A stretch of DNA of 64,000 nucleotides. It comes from Ciona savignyi. Taxonomy: Eukaryota > Chordata > Ascidiacea > Phlebobranchia > Cionidae. Positions 12,011 through 25,200 of the stretch are shown piece by piece (the first letter of the stretch is position 1; each line of letters begins with the position of its first letter). Below the pieces are notes generated by a model that saw nothing but the letters and a program-made list of their open reading frames with translations, did no database searches and was not told the DNA's origin. The stretch covers positions 112,699 to 176,698 of the forward strand of contig CH003110.1 in assembly GCA_000149265.1 (NCBI GenBank), given 5' to 3'. Both the position numbers and the translations under genes were made by a program.

Positions 12011-13150
12011 ATTAGGCCTCATATAAATTCAAGTATCAATTATATATTTATTATGTACAAAATACAGCCCTACTACCAATATAAATTATATAGGATGTGA
12101 AAATTAAGAGGTCGTACACAATGAGAGGAAAATACGGTTTTGTAAAACAAAGTGTAAAAGACACTATAGGTGAACAATATTATATGAACATATTATTAAA
12201 ATACTGTAGCTATTTTTAGTGGGCATATCTTTTCCACATTTCTTGTGGGTTAGGTGTGAAAAGACTTTATGTCTAAGAATAAAGCACATATCTATACGAA
12301 TAAAAACAGTTTCATCTTAAGACATATCGAAAAAGGAAATTCTTAAGTTTTCAATTAACTTAAAAATATTTTATAAAAAATTGTGTCTTACAGTACACCC
12401 GAGACAGTTATAAGCTATAGTTGTGTTTTAGCTTTACAGTACACCCGAGACAGTTATAAGCTATAGTTGTTTTAGCTTTGTAAAGTTCCCCTTATCTTAT
12501 AGTTACGAATGTACACGATTAACTAACACGGAACAGGAAAACAAAACGGCAAAACGACAGTCGTTTAAGCACGTCCGGAAAAATCACAGCATGCACCCTA
12601 ACAAACACAGCATGAACCGGTACATTAATAACCAATATTTGTTATTTTAGGTTTCGCCTACATATAGTTAACAAAAGTACAACAGGCCTTGTTAAGATAA
12701 AAACAGTGCAGATTACTTGTCAAAATCTAGCTGTTTTCGTAAAATGTAATATAATAGAGAAATAACACTATATTTATAGCTTGAATATGTTTAATTTTAA
12801 TACTCTATTACGTAATACACGTAGAACATTGATGATTACCACGACAAAAGCCAGCTACAAAGTGTGTATAATGTCATAATATGAAATCATTTTTTACGAC
12901 CTATATAGTCATAATGGACTGCAATTACGTCATAATGAGCACTGTTAAGTCAAAAGGCCCACTCATTAATAATAGTCCATGATTCAATTATTATTCTTCC
13001 TTCAAATGACAACTGTCGCAATTTTAAGAACAACTTACAAAAAAACAACAGAATCAAATGAAAAACAACAACAAAAAGACTGTGAAAATACAAAAGAATA
13101 CAATTTACAAATAAACCGTTGACAATTTTGGTTATATTTGGTAAAAAAAG
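12011..13150. other. AT-rich 3' flank of the minus-strand CUB-LDLa gene
   Basis: No exon is supported. A 45-47 bp direct duplication (CAGTACACCCGAGACAG) lies at 12388-12480. The remainder is AT-rich. Confidence 0.55.
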
Positions 13151-13154
13151 GAAA

Positions 13155-16100
13155 TTACATTCCAAAAATGTGAGACTCCCTTTGAATACCACCAGGAAGA
13201 CCTGTCATCGGTTGACCTCCTCCACCTGTGACGTCATTAAACAGTTTAACCTATTTTAATGACGCACTTCCGGTAAAATTGTGATAACTTACCAGTTGGT
13301 ATCTCTTCTATGTCGCTTAGCACACCGTTTGTGTTTGCTTCTTGTTGCGTCATATTACCTGGTTGTGACGTAACAGGCTCTGATTGTGCCGTACCTAAAC
13401 ATCAAATTTATTTCCACGAATTTGTATTGTGATTGTGTCGTAACAAAAAAGCGTAGTTAACCCAACGTAATTAATGTTTGTTGATTTAAACATGACGTCA
13501 CGTCCGATATCATGATGACGTGAGCATAACGTAACGATGAATAAGCAAAACAACAACAAAAGTGCTGTCAATGCATAATAATAGATTACCAGTACTCTAA
13601 TGGAAAGTTTTTTTGTGGCCTTTTTGTTGTGGATTAGTAGTGGCTGTCTACATATAGCCCAATGGGGTAAAGTGTCGACTTTTAGCAAGTCGGTTGTGTC
13701 CCTGGGGAAAGCACTTAGCGAACATTACCTGTTATCAGTGAATTAAAGGTATGCATTAAAACTGGAGAAACGGCTCAATCATACATAACATGTAATAGCT
13801 CTTGAAATCTGATGGTGGGTAGGAAGTACAATTAGGATAGGATAGGATAGAATATTTATCTTTATCCCCGCGAATGGGAAAACCAAGGGGGTTAACACAC
13901 GGGCAATCGTCAGATCACCTCGCGCCCATCGTCGGGTTACCGGAGTTATTTCAGTGTGTTGTATATGATAGACACGTTCCTTCAATTTGGTAGAACCCAT
14001 TAATTTGCTGGGTTCAGGCAATGTCCGTAAAGTGCCTTGCCCAAGGACACAACCGATCTTCCACTAGATCTGTTAATGCCAGACCTAGTTTCAAACCCAA
14101 AATCACCAGATCTTTCACTAGGTTCGCTTTTACCAGGCCTGGTTTTGAATCCAGGATCACTATATTTTCCACTTGGTCTGTTTATACCAAGCCTGGATTT
14201 CCTTAGTATTTAAGTCAAGCCTTATTATCTGTATGTATTCAAGTCGATCGCATCGGTATGTGCATAAGCATACAGTAGTATTGGTCCCATTTAGCTATGT
14301 TTGCAATCCTATATTATGCCTTACATTAAAAGTGTGACAACAAAAGATATATATGACGTAATATAAATATTATGAAGTAATATAAATATTGAGATAAGAG
14401 ACATACTATATTTATATTGTTATTCAATTGTTACGTTGGTAAAGCATTTGTGAGTCTGTTATAGAATGTATAAAGGCTAGGTTGTATTGAAATCAGCTCA
14501 TAGCTAGTTCATTGTGTCAAACTCCGACTAGTTTCGATCGAGTACAAAACAATACAATACGACTTGTAACCCAATAACTGGACAAGGTGTTTTCTTGAAT
14601 GCCCGTGTTAAAACGCACCTGCGTTTTCCACCACTGAAGGTTAAAATAAATGGAATATGATATTTTTGTTTATTTGCGTGAATAGCAAAGCGCAAGGCGT
14701 TATAGGAGGATAAGATGTAGGATATTCCTGTTTATCTATCTCCGTGGATGGGAAAACCAAGGGGGTTAACACACGGGCAATCGTCAGATCACCTCGCGCC
14801 CACCGTCGGGTTATCGGAGCTATTTGCAGTGTGTTTTGTATGGTTATTACTTCCTGTCAAATTATTGCAGAACCCGTATTTTCAATAGGTTTAGGCGGTG
14901 TCCCATATGTGCCTTTTTAAGAACACAACCGACTAGTTCGCGACTAGTTTCGAGCCTACAGCCCTTTGCCCGAAAGGCGACGCACAAACCCACCAAGCTA
15001 TGCATTATATCCAAATGATTAATAAACTATCTATTTCGTATTGCAAATGGCGGTTAAACTTAACTTAGCCATCACAAACAAAATGACAAAATGTGAAATT
15101 GCTAACCTTGTGTAGCGGAGTCGGTAACTTTCGAATCAGTACAGCACGAGAAGGGATTCGAACTCGGTGCCTTCTGACACCAACCGTGATTTCTAGGAAA
15201 CATATTTTTGTTTTTAACATGGGGCTAAATCCAGGATAACTGGATTCAATAGGCTGGATCCTCTACTAGCTCCATTTATAACATGCCTGGTTTTAAACCA
15301 AGGTTCACTGGATTCTCCGCTGGATTCGTTTTTACCAGACCTGGTTTCGAACCGAGAATCACTAGATCCTCCACTAGTTCTGTTTTTACCAGGACTGGTT
15401 TCGAACCCAGGATCACTGAATTTTCTACTAGGTTCGTTTTTAACAGGCCTAGTTTCGAACCCAGAATCACTGAATCTCTACTAGATTAGTTTTTACCAGG
15501 AATGGTTTCGAATCTAGGACCATTGGATCCCCATCAAGCTCCGTTAACGTATTACATCCATAAAGTTATCCACAAAATAAGTCCAACTCTCAGTATCTAG
15601 TTTAGTTTAGTTGAATTTTTGTTTCCACGATGAAAACATGAAGCAGGACTACTGATAAAAATTTGGAAAACGAAAAAACGGCAAAACGACAGTCGTTAAA
15701 ACACGTCAAAAAGCAAAAAATTATAAAATTTCGGTATAATTAGACGTGGCCGCTAAACCCAAATAACAAAATAAAATAAAAAATAAAATAAATGTTTATA
15801 AGAAAACTACACTGTTACACGAAGCCTCGAATCTCACCTGCAAAACGCAACATGTCGCCACGCTGCGCAACGCCATGTTAAGTAGCCCGGTCTCCAAAGT
15901 AAGAAGTACAGCAGGAACGCCCCCAGTATACCCAACACCACCCACGCGATCCATAACAGATTGGGGGAATCCCCACTGGTGGCCTGGGTCGCGACCGGCA
16001 TCGTTCCAGGTTGTGTCGTCATCGCGATCGTCGTGGTTTCAACTGTGACGTCATAATAGTGAATAATAAAATTTAATCTAGGGGACTATTTCAAAAGTTA

Positions 16101-18644
16101 CGTCATAAAAATCGAAATATACGATTTTTTGTAAATTACGTTATTTAGAGTGACGTCAACTAAAAATAATGTGACGTCATGATCTAAAAATAATTACCTG
16201 AGCAATTTCCAGGCGGACCGATGCTGTTGTCGGAAAAGTCGCCGCAATTGTTGATGCGAGTGACGTCACAACGACCTTCGCGATCCACACAGCGTCCGTT
16301 GGCACATGGGAAGTATGCCGCGTCCTGACTGCAGTTGGCTGTTACGTCATAATGAGGATTAAGCGTGACTTCTGAAGGTTTTTGTTGGTTGCTGTAATAG
16401 CTGCATGAACTCGACTGTGAGCATACGGTGTCTTACGATACCCGTGAATAACGCCTGGCTTCCTAGCCCACGAAAATATAAATAAACCAACTGTAATATA
16501 GCTCCAGCAACTCGACTATGGGCATGAGGTGTCTTACAATACCCGTGGAAAAAGGCTGGACATGAATATAAACGAAACAACCATCTATACAATGTAATAC
16601 AGCTCCAGCAACATGACTATGGACATGAGGTGTCTCACGATATCTATGGATAAAGCCTTGCTTCCCACCAACGAGGATATAAATGAACCAGCCACCCACA
16701 CATTGTAATATCTTCAACCACGCATTTAAGCGCTTGGTCTATACCTGTATCTAAAAACGACGTGTAATGAGCAGTGAAATTGAAGATCGTATTGTTTCCG
16801 CCCACGCTCAGCGAATCAAGGATCAACCGGTCTCCGGTAGAGACGTACTCCGTTCGCGCGAACACGCCGCACGTTAGCGGAAGTAACGCAGTCGTTCCAT
16901 CCGTATCGAAGACTTGAATATTCGCCGCTCCACATCCTCTGTCGTGCAGTATCGCGTTCACCTCGCCGTTTCCTGTATGACGTCATAATATGTTTGACCG
17001 GTGTATGGTGGGTTTTTGCGTCGCCTTTCAGCAGAAAGGTTGCAGATACGAAACTCGTCGCTAGCTAGTCAGTTATGTCCCTGGGCAAGGCACTTAACGG
17101 GCATTCAGTGTTGCCATTTCAGCAATTACATAATGTACAGAGGTTTATATGGTTCGATATTAACCTGGCCATTTTCTGTGCAACACTTAACTGACCACAG
17201 TGGCTTCAAATGGTTCGGTGAAAAATCTTACATTATTTCAATATGCAACAAACAGCATGAGCTGTAACTGTTGGCGTTGTTATCTGATTTATTATAACCC
17301 CTGGAAAATGTTTGACCAGAAATTTATACCAAAAAAGGTTATTTTTTGGCTTGGATTTTTAAATCGCTTCGAAGTAACAAATAGTTCCCTATGTGTAGAA
17401 TGGTTAATACAAAATTACTTTACCCGTTTATGTATATAGAAATGAGAGAAAATTTACATTTAATCCTTTGGCCAAATGGTCAGCGCGACCAATTCTTTCA
17501 CTATTCACTATGTAACCATTGTACGGTCGTGTAGCCAATTCGACCGATACATATACCGACTCCTATAAAAAAAATGGTCCGAGTAACGAGCCGATCACGG
17601 GTTCGAAACTTGGCTCGGTTAAAACATTATGTAACCATCTAATTGATAGAACGTCGTGGGTTCGAAACTTGGCTCGGTTAAAACAATATGTAACCATCTA
17701 ATTGATAGAACGTCGTGGGTTCGAAACTTGGCTCGGTAAAAAAAAACTAATTGACAGAACATCGTGGGTTCTAAGATTCGCTCAGTAATTACTTTTTTTT
17801 AAACCAACCTGTTCCGAAACCGAATCGAATACGATGATTGGCCGTTGTCGCTTGCAATGTATATACGCATGATCTGAATGAGGGGGTGTAGAGGGAAATC
17901 CCCATCGCCACTCCTGGTTGCGCTTGGATGATTTTACCAGGGCTCCTTGGTTCTGTGACTCCACATTTTGACGGAATCATAACAACTAGAAAAAAACAAG
18001 GCTCGTGAGCGACGTCTAGCGGACATGTAATTCGTTGAGTTTATTCATTTTTTGCCCCAGTATTTAAAAATGGCAAACGAATAAAATCACGACACAGGAA
18101 CAGGAAAAGACGGCAAAACGAAAAGTCGTTAAAACACGTCATTAAAAAAGGATATAATTGAATTAATATATAGCGGACGCGGCCGCCAAAGCTAGGGTAA
18201 AGTAACAAAAAATGTTATCTAAAACGGTTTGTTTAGCATTGTATTTTTTTGGTGAAACAAACAGTTTGGTGAACAATAAATATTTTCTAAAAAAAATTCG
18301 ATATGAAAAGTACAATTTTAACTTTGTGCTTTTTGCCTAAATCATGGATCATATACTACAAATACATGCTTCAAACTATTAGCGTCCTGGTTTAGAACCT
18401 GTTACAGATATCAGAAATAAGTTTATCCGCTAACTATTCGGCCTTGCAACCGTTTGTATCGATGCGCTTGCTTCACCAACATAATAACAACTCATTGGCG
18501 ACATATAGCGGACAGATTTATTCGGATAAAATTTTTATTTTTACACTATCTTTAAAATGACAGAATATCAATAAAATTACCGGTGTCAATAGCCATACAC
18601 GATGCAAACATCAAAACGGAGAGAAAAACTCTAAAATTATTCAT
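13155..18644 (-). CDS. CUB-LDLa single-pass membrane protein A (paralogue of the 22282-27370 gene)
   Basis: Minus-strand exons: 18644-18581, 17985-17809, 16972-16745, 16338-16198, 16042-15838, 13394-13293 and 13225-13155. Exon 1 is a signal peptide (MNNFRVFLSVLMFASCMA). Exons 2-3 form a CUB domain (residues about 26-155) with four cysteines and N-glycosylation sites NNT and NFT. Exon 4 is an LDLa module with six cysteines, but its calcium-cage end reads CGDFSDNS instead of the usual SDE. Exon 5 carries a Thr-rich stalk and one helix (about 231-253). Exons 6-7 give a short tail ending ESHIFGM. Exon 5 ends in phase 2 while exon 6 is open in phase 1, so a small exon between 15837 and 13395 is probably missing from this model. 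It is likely a cell-surface binding or adhesion protein; the ligand is unknown. Confidence 0.8.
13665..14070. repeat. Opposed SINE pieces in the last introns of CUB-LDLa A
   Basis: A plus-strand tRNA-like head and body (13665-13830) meets a well-preserved minus-strand copy with a GGATAGGATAGGATA tail (13835-14070). Both lie between exons 5 and 6 of the minus-strand CUB-LDLa gene. Confidence 0.75.
14060..14205. repeat. 54-bp B-box-like tandem unit, short array
   Basis: About two and a half units of a roughly 54 bp repeat: CCAGGCCTGGTTTTGAATCC, GGATCACTA and CCACTTGGTCTG. It follows the SINE directly. Better arrays are at 15225-15540 and 31090-31550. Confidence 0.8.
14705..15005 (-). repeat. 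tRNA-derived SINE
   Basis: Near full-length copy, tail at the left (GGATAAGATGTAGGATATTC) and head at the right (AAAGGCGACGCACAAACCCACC). It lies in an intron of the CUB-LDLa A gene, in sense with the gene. Confidence 0.8.
15225..15540. repeat. 54-bp tandem repeat array
   Basis: About six units. Each has the palindromic ACCAGGCCTGGT-like core, a tRNA B-box-like GGTTTCGAACCCAGGATCAC and a GGATCCTCCACTAG segment. All three frames of both strands stay open, producing spurious reading frames on both strands. Confidence 0.9.
15600..15780. repeat. Dispersed repeat (TTTCCACGATGAAAACA family)
   Basis: Starts TAGTTTAGTTGAATTTTTG, then TTTCCACGATGAAAACATG and CGGCAAAACGACAGTCGTTA. The same blocks occur at 3555-3720, 23035-23290 and 28490-28580. 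Confidence 0.6.
16380..16715. repeat. Tandem array of the 100-110 bp unit
   Basis: Three to four units (AATAGCTCCAGCAACTCGAC, AGGTGTCTTACAATACCCGT, CCACGAAAATATAAA) lie in the CUB-LDLa A intron between exons 3 and 4. Confidence 0.85.
17515..17795 (+). repeat. tRNA-Ser-like repeat with tandemly triplicated 3' half
   Basis: One tRNA-like head (about 17518-17560) is followed by three or four roughly 60 bp copies of its B-box end, each with GTGGGTTCGAAACTTGGCTC. This is a local tandem expansion. It lies in the intron between exons 2 and 3 of CUB-LDLa A. Confidence 0.8.
18035..18240 (-). repeat. NotI-site-bearing dispersed repeat
   Basis: Minus-strand copy containing GCGGCCGC (18179-18186) and TTTTGCCGTCTTTTCCTGTT. 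It is homologous to 23705-23905 and 42495-42735. It lies in intron 1 of CUB-LDLa A. Confidence 0.75.
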
Positions 18645-18814
18645 TTTGTAAAAAAAATGTCGTTTGAATTTTCAAGCTAAACCTAAACCTGCAAATACGG
18701 TTAATTCTAAAATTTTAATGAAAACACAAAAGTGTGTAAACAAATTATACAACACGGGGTAAATAGAATAACGACGTCGACGACGTTTAGTACTTTAAGT
18801 GCTCGTCGGCTGTT

Positions 18815-19040
18815 TACCTGGACAGGAAAGCACAAGGGGCTATCACACGGGCAATCATCAGATTACCTCGCGCTAACCGTCGGGTTATCGGAGCTATTGC
18901 AGTACCTTGTATGTGCTAGAGACTTTTGTTTAATTTACCAAATCCCTTTAATTTACTAGGTTCATACGATATCCACTAAGTAACTTGTCGAAGGACTCCG
19001 ACTAGCTAGCGGGTTGTTTCGATCCTGCGACCTTAATTCT
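18815..19040 (-). repeat. tRNA-derived SINE, truncated
   Basis: Carries the body and part of the head (GGGGCTATCACACGGGCAATC ... GACTAGCTAGCGGGTTG). It lies just upstream of the start of CUB-LDLa A. Confidence 0.7.
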
Positions 19041-22000
19041 ACCCTGGGCATCCTGTGCTATAATTCACAATTGTATTTGGGGGGCACGAAAGGAATTATC
19101 AACAAAAATTATTAAAATATTTTTATATATAAAAAAATGCAAACAAAATGCTTCATGAATATAATTAACTCAGGTAAAACTACCTACAGTGATTAATTAG
19201 TTATACGATTTGTTAAATATAAAATATCAAACAAGTCGAAATAAATTTAAAATTACCAAACTGCTTAAAAATCAATAAAAATCACAAAATAAAACTCGCA
19301 ATAACTAGAAAACGCCAATCTGTCAAACTTTGCTCCAACAAACGAACTCTATTTTCGTAAACTTTCATAATATTTAAATTTGTTCGACTTAAATTTTTGC
19401 GGTAAGGCGTCTCTGGTTATGATGTATTAAGTGAATCAGAAGCGAAAATCCAACGCGCCAACTCTTGTTGATATAAAATGTTGTTAAAGCCTTGACAGCA
19501 ACACAATACGAATACAAAAGTAGATACTCTTTAAATGCTGGGATTAACATTTTTAAAAAGCGCTTTGGCGTGCGTGTGTATTATTCAATCTCTTGAAATC
19601 CGGGACTTAAGGAAGGGTTGGCACGGGTCAAATGTATTAATTGTATCTATGGTTACAAGGTTTGACCCCATCATTGTACTGGTGGTGGGTAGAGCCTGGC
19701 TTCTCACCCACGAGGATATAAACTAACCATTCACACACTGTAATAGCACCAGCAACTCGACTGTTAGCATGATGTACCCTTACGATACTCATGGCTAACG
19801 CTTGGCAGCGTGAGTATGAGGTGTATTGTAATTGACAAGTTTTATTGACATTGAAAATCTAAAATGTGCGTGTTAGTTACGTCACCATGCCAACTATGAC
19901 GTCTTATAAAACCAAACAAGCCGTTTGAAGTAGCGAAAAGGGAGTAAATGCGGTTAACCCCCACGCAGTTCAAAGTTTAGCTATCTAATCTCACCCACTT
20001 TTGTATAATAACATACGAGGCAAACTTAAACTTTCCGGATACATTGGATTAGTCTGAGTTTAAAGCACCGTACCCATCGACGCCACTTAACGGGAAACCA
20101 TGAACCGGAAGGGGTGACTGTTCGAAACCAGCCTCTTGCGTTTTTGGTCGTTTAACTGTACCAGGTTTCGAACCCTATATGCTTTTTGCGATATTTAAAT
20201 GTAGTTATGTAAACTGATAAGCTTAATACTCCTTTACATTGCCGACCGTTACAAAACACTAGGTTCTAAGTGTCAGCGTTAGACATTTTTTTCGCAATAT
20301 TAGCCATATTTTCATGCGATAAACCTTATATTTATATTATTTTGTTTATGGCGTTAAGGTCGCACCCATTATAAGCTCCTTACCAAGACCACTTTATAAC
20401 AGGTTATGGCTAAAAATTAAGTAACGATATAATTATGCAGCTGCAAAAACATTTATAATTAAATTGAAATTATAGAATCGTTTGGAAAACAAAATGCTGA
20501 CTAGTTTTTGCCTGGAATTCTTCTACCGGTTATGCTTATAAAATACACACTGCCAGAACGGTTAGCCTTAAAACTGCGGATAACTAGTAACTAGCACAGC
20601 ATGCTGACCAGTATACAACCTTTTTAAACTAACAAAATTTCTGCCGAAACTTCACTTTTTGAAGTTTATTTTTGAGGAATTTTCTGAGTGTACTTGTGGT
20701 TAATAAATTCGACATCAGAAGCGTGTTTATGAGTTAATATTGGACGAGTGTTACGTCAGCTGTTCGGTGATTTGTGGTAAATGGGGATTATTGCGTAATA
20801 ATTGTCGTCAGAAGGCAAGTCCAAAACCGATTTTAAAATTAAAATAGTTAAGTGATGTTTAGTAGGTTAAACAAATATATTGTTTTAAAAGAGTATTACA
20901 GGTAACTGCCCACATGCTTTAGATATGTGACTCTATAATTGGATAGGCTACACTTATCAAGGTTAATTTGTGTACAAATATGTATGATTGAAACTTTGGA
21001 TATGTGGAACAGATTGAAAGGTGGTGTGCTTATCAAAGATTGTTTTGTTCACAAATCTAAACCGGTTTAATAAACATTCTGAAATGTGGCGCACATATAC
21101 ATGTTAGGGTGTTAAGCTTGATACATTTGACCTATAAAAACACAGTAGTAAAATGATTAAATTTAGGTTTTAGCAGTTGAACATAATCTTAAGTTTGATT
21201 TATCGCCGATATATATTTTGACACAACGCCCTTCACTTAATACAATGGACACTACAATCAACTTTTATCGAAAAGTCAAATTTTCAATGCGTGAAAAAAC
21301 AACACACGGATTATCGCTATGGGAATGAGGGATACAATATATGCTGTCGACTTATAGCTGTAAATGTCGTCATCTTAACGATTTTCAGTCGTTTCTGGTT
21401 GTAGGTTCAAGAGACTGTATTGTGAGACCAGGGTTGTGTTTATACACATATTTGTGTATTGCTATAGTAATAGATTTCCTTTGGTTGGAAACGTTCCAAG
21501 AACGGGTGAAATGCTTGTAAGAGAGCCACTTGTCAGATAGTGTCGCAGATAGAGAGGTGGTGATTATGTTGACACAGCCGTAGCCATGTTTTTCTAAGAA
21601 TTATGCAGTTAGTTTTGCTTAAATAAGAAAAATATTATGCTTTTTTGGAAACTTTTAGAGACTAACGATGGTTTTATGGGGGTTATAGTTTAAATATATA
21701 AGAAGATCCATTAAATTTTAGTTATTTTTGTCAAAATTGTGTTTTTGGCAGACATGACGTTTACATTTACACATTAACATCATGGGTAATAGTTGGTTTC
21801 GGATTGTTATTCCTTTAAAATGAGTCCCATTTCTCTTTTAATGGGTAAAGTTATTCTGCGAATTCACATCTGTTAAGTGCCTTGTTCATGGATACAACTT
21901 TGCTGAAAGTGGCCAGGATAAAAATCGAACCTAGTATCCTACCCTTAACGAGTAAACTAATATGGCCGAATCGGGGCTATTGCAGTGTGTTGTGTATTTA

Positions 22001-22281
22001 GACAACAAGTTATATTACTGTGGTATACTAAACTCTATGCAATATGATGTATAGTAATTGATAATTGAGTTAAGTAATCTTTTAAAATATCTTAATATTA
22101 AAAGTCAAATTCAACTTATAGAAAGTAGACTATCCTACAACTTTATTTAAATTATACGGGTAGTTTAAGTTTTTTTTACGAAACATTTAAACACAGGCAA
22201 CGTCATTTTTAGATATATTTATCGTTTTACTTTATTTGGACTAAAACTCGTGACATTTGGACCTAAATCTAAGGTTGAACA
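19041..22281. other. Intergenic region between the divergent CUB-LDLa genes
   Basis: About 3.2 kb (3.6 kb between start codons). A 100-110 bp repeat fragment is at 19660-19830 and a faint SINE remnant at about 21860-22000. The rest is AT-rich single-copy-looking DNA, where any promoters of the two paralogues should lie. I found no convincing TATA box; TATATTTAT near 22210 is the best candidate for the plus-strand gene. Confidence 0.5.
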
Positions 22282-25200
22282 ATGATTCTTGTGGCTTTAG
22301 TGGCTTTGGCACTTATTCAAAGTACTACAGGCATAGATACAAGTAAGTAGGCCTACAGACGATATTATTTTTTGCAAATTAAATTCATTACTGTTTTTTT
22401 CTGTATTTGCGCAAACACTATTAAGTCTTTATATTGAATGTGCACTGTAAAATTGACTAAAAACATAATACGATTATTGCTTCAGGGGAAGGAGAGAGGT
22501 AAGTAGGGAAGGAAGGAAACTACTTACTAAAATAAAGATTTGGTCGTTAGAGTTCGTGTTTGAGCTGGGTTTAGAGTTATGGTTAGTTCTGGGGTTGAGA
22601 TTAGTTTTGGACCAGCGTAAGAATTACGTTCCATTATAGTTGTAGTAAAAAAAATTCCCCTTTCCTCTTTTCCTCCTTTTAGTATTACCCTCACTATAGT
22701 TTTAACGACAATAATTGACTGGGTGAACCTAACTTACGATAAGTGCCTTGCGAATACCACAAGTGTTCAGAAAGAGGTCAATAAGCAATGATTATTTATG
22801 AAAGTGCAGCAATCCGTTCTTACATGTTGACCTTTAGTTGACCTCATCACTGGTGGACAATGCGGTGTGACGTCACAATTGCAAGGAGGAATCGTAGTCT
22901 CGCACCAGCCGATAAATATTTTACCGCCAATATCAAATGACATCACATGTTTCTTCACCATGCGCGCAGTCAAGTTCCGACAACGGATACGTTTCACGTT
23001 TCTGTAAGTTAGTTAACGCATGTATAGTTTAGTTTATTTTTTGTTTCCACGATAAAAACGACCGGTTAGTCTGTCGGTTTGGTGCGTTGCCTTTCAGACG
23101 AAGGGTTGCAGGCCCGAAACTGGTCGATGGTGGGCGCGAGGTAATTTGACAATTGCCCGTGTGTTAACCCCCTTGGTTTTCCTATTCAAGGTGATAAACA
23201 TGAATATCTTATTCCTAAAACACGAAGCAGGACCTTTGATGAAAAACTTGAAAATGGAAAAAAGACGTCAGTTTAAATAAGGCATATAACCGGTTAGTTG
23301 TACAATGGGATATAAGGTGGTTATAACACAGAAAACCGTCAGAATAACATATGCATATAGGGTTGGGTTAATGGAGCTCTTGCACTGTGCTTAGAACGTT
23401 TTTGATCAACTGATTAAAGTATTTTTGATCCATTTATATACTTCGCGCTATGGTCGGTAAAGGGCACATTCATGTATTGGTTGGTTTTAATCTAAAAACC
23501 GTTTTAGTCATTGTGGAAATTGGCTGATTATAGTGTTGGTTTGTGACCAATGAGTCAACTTAAAGTCAATATGTTAATGAACTATTTTTTGGAAAACTTC
23601 CCACTCCGCGTAGTCCCATTTAAGGCGATAAAATGGGAATATATCCTATCCCGGAGTAACGGGCCTACAGGCCATCCTTTATATTGTTTTAGTCTTGATT
23701 AAGTTTTGTTTGCTTATTATTGTTATTTTGCTTAGGTTTGGCGGCCGCGTCCGCTATGTTTATTGAATGATATCCTTTTTTAATGACGTGTTTTAACGAT
23801 TGTTCGTTTTGCCATCGTTTCCTGTTCCTGTGTCGTGATTTAATTCGTTTGTCATTTTTTAATACTGGGGGAAAATTGAATAAACTAAACTAACCTAAAC
23901 TATTCCTGGTCCCGGTGTTACCATGGGACCGCCCAGCATACCATCATTGTATTGTATCCTAATCTCCAATCATTGCAGGCATTTTGCCCTCACGCCAATA
24001 GACTGTACCATATCAAACCTCACCATATATGATGGAAGGGACGACTCTACGCCGATTATTGCTACAATATGTCCAAGTAAGTAACTGTCATTATATTTGG
24101 GGTTGGTAATTCCGACAATTATTAACGAATTTAATAAGATCATTTAGTTGATGTGCCTATGCGTTAGTATTTCTTAAACCACTGTTGTTATAACACCATT
24201 ACCACCCCGTAATTGCAATTAAACCCCTAGTTCAGTTACTCTGAATAAACGCTAATAGTTTGTTAACCACTAAACGCAAATAGTTTGTTAACCACCAGGA
24301 TACAAAATCATTCCCTCAGTGTAATATAGCTTCTATTGGAACTTGGCGGTTACTTCGTTTCACAGAACTAGAATGTGGCGGTTACTTGTGTCTTACAACG
24401 CTGTAGTAGCTCCATCAATAAGACCCCCAGTCCAGGTGGTGTGCCTATGATCGTGCTGGGTGTGGAATGCTAATACTTTATTAGGAAACTAGACTTTATC
24501 CAGTTGTCGCGACCACACTGCAAAAGCTCCGGCAATTATAGCCATAGTTCATTTCTCTTAGATATGTCCGTACCATGAACGGAACGCTCATATTTCATCA
24601 ACGACGAGGTTATTAAACCGTTTTCATACTGTAATAGCTTCTGAAACTAGACCTTGTTCTTTTTTTTTGTGACCACACTGCAAAAGTTTCAGCAATTAGA
24701 CCCATAACCCAGGTCCCTTGGATATGTCTGTGACATGTATGGAACGCTCATATTTCGTCAACTACGAGGTTATAAAAACACTGGGACTAACTAAAAGAAT
24801 AAAAAGCGGGAAGGAGGGAAACTGGAAAACTAAAATGAAAATTAGAGCGTTAGACTTAGTTTTTAACATGGGGTTGGAGTTAGGGTTAGTTTTGGGGTAG
24901 CGAATAGTTCAGGAAAGGGTTTAAATTAGTTTCCGTAATTTTAGTGAGCAGTTTCCCTCCTTCCCTCCTTCCCTCTGTTCCTCCTTTTAGAGTTCCCCCT
25001 GCAAAAGTTTCAGCAATAAGACCCATAATTCAGTTCTTGTGACTATGTCCGCGCCATGTAAGAATATTTCGTCAACCACGAGGATATAACAACACTCCCA
25101 TGCTGTGATAGCTTCAGCAACTAGAATGTGGGGTTTAGTTTTCCAACACAATGCACAGACCGCCATCTATTCACACAGCTGATAACACGACATCGCTGGA

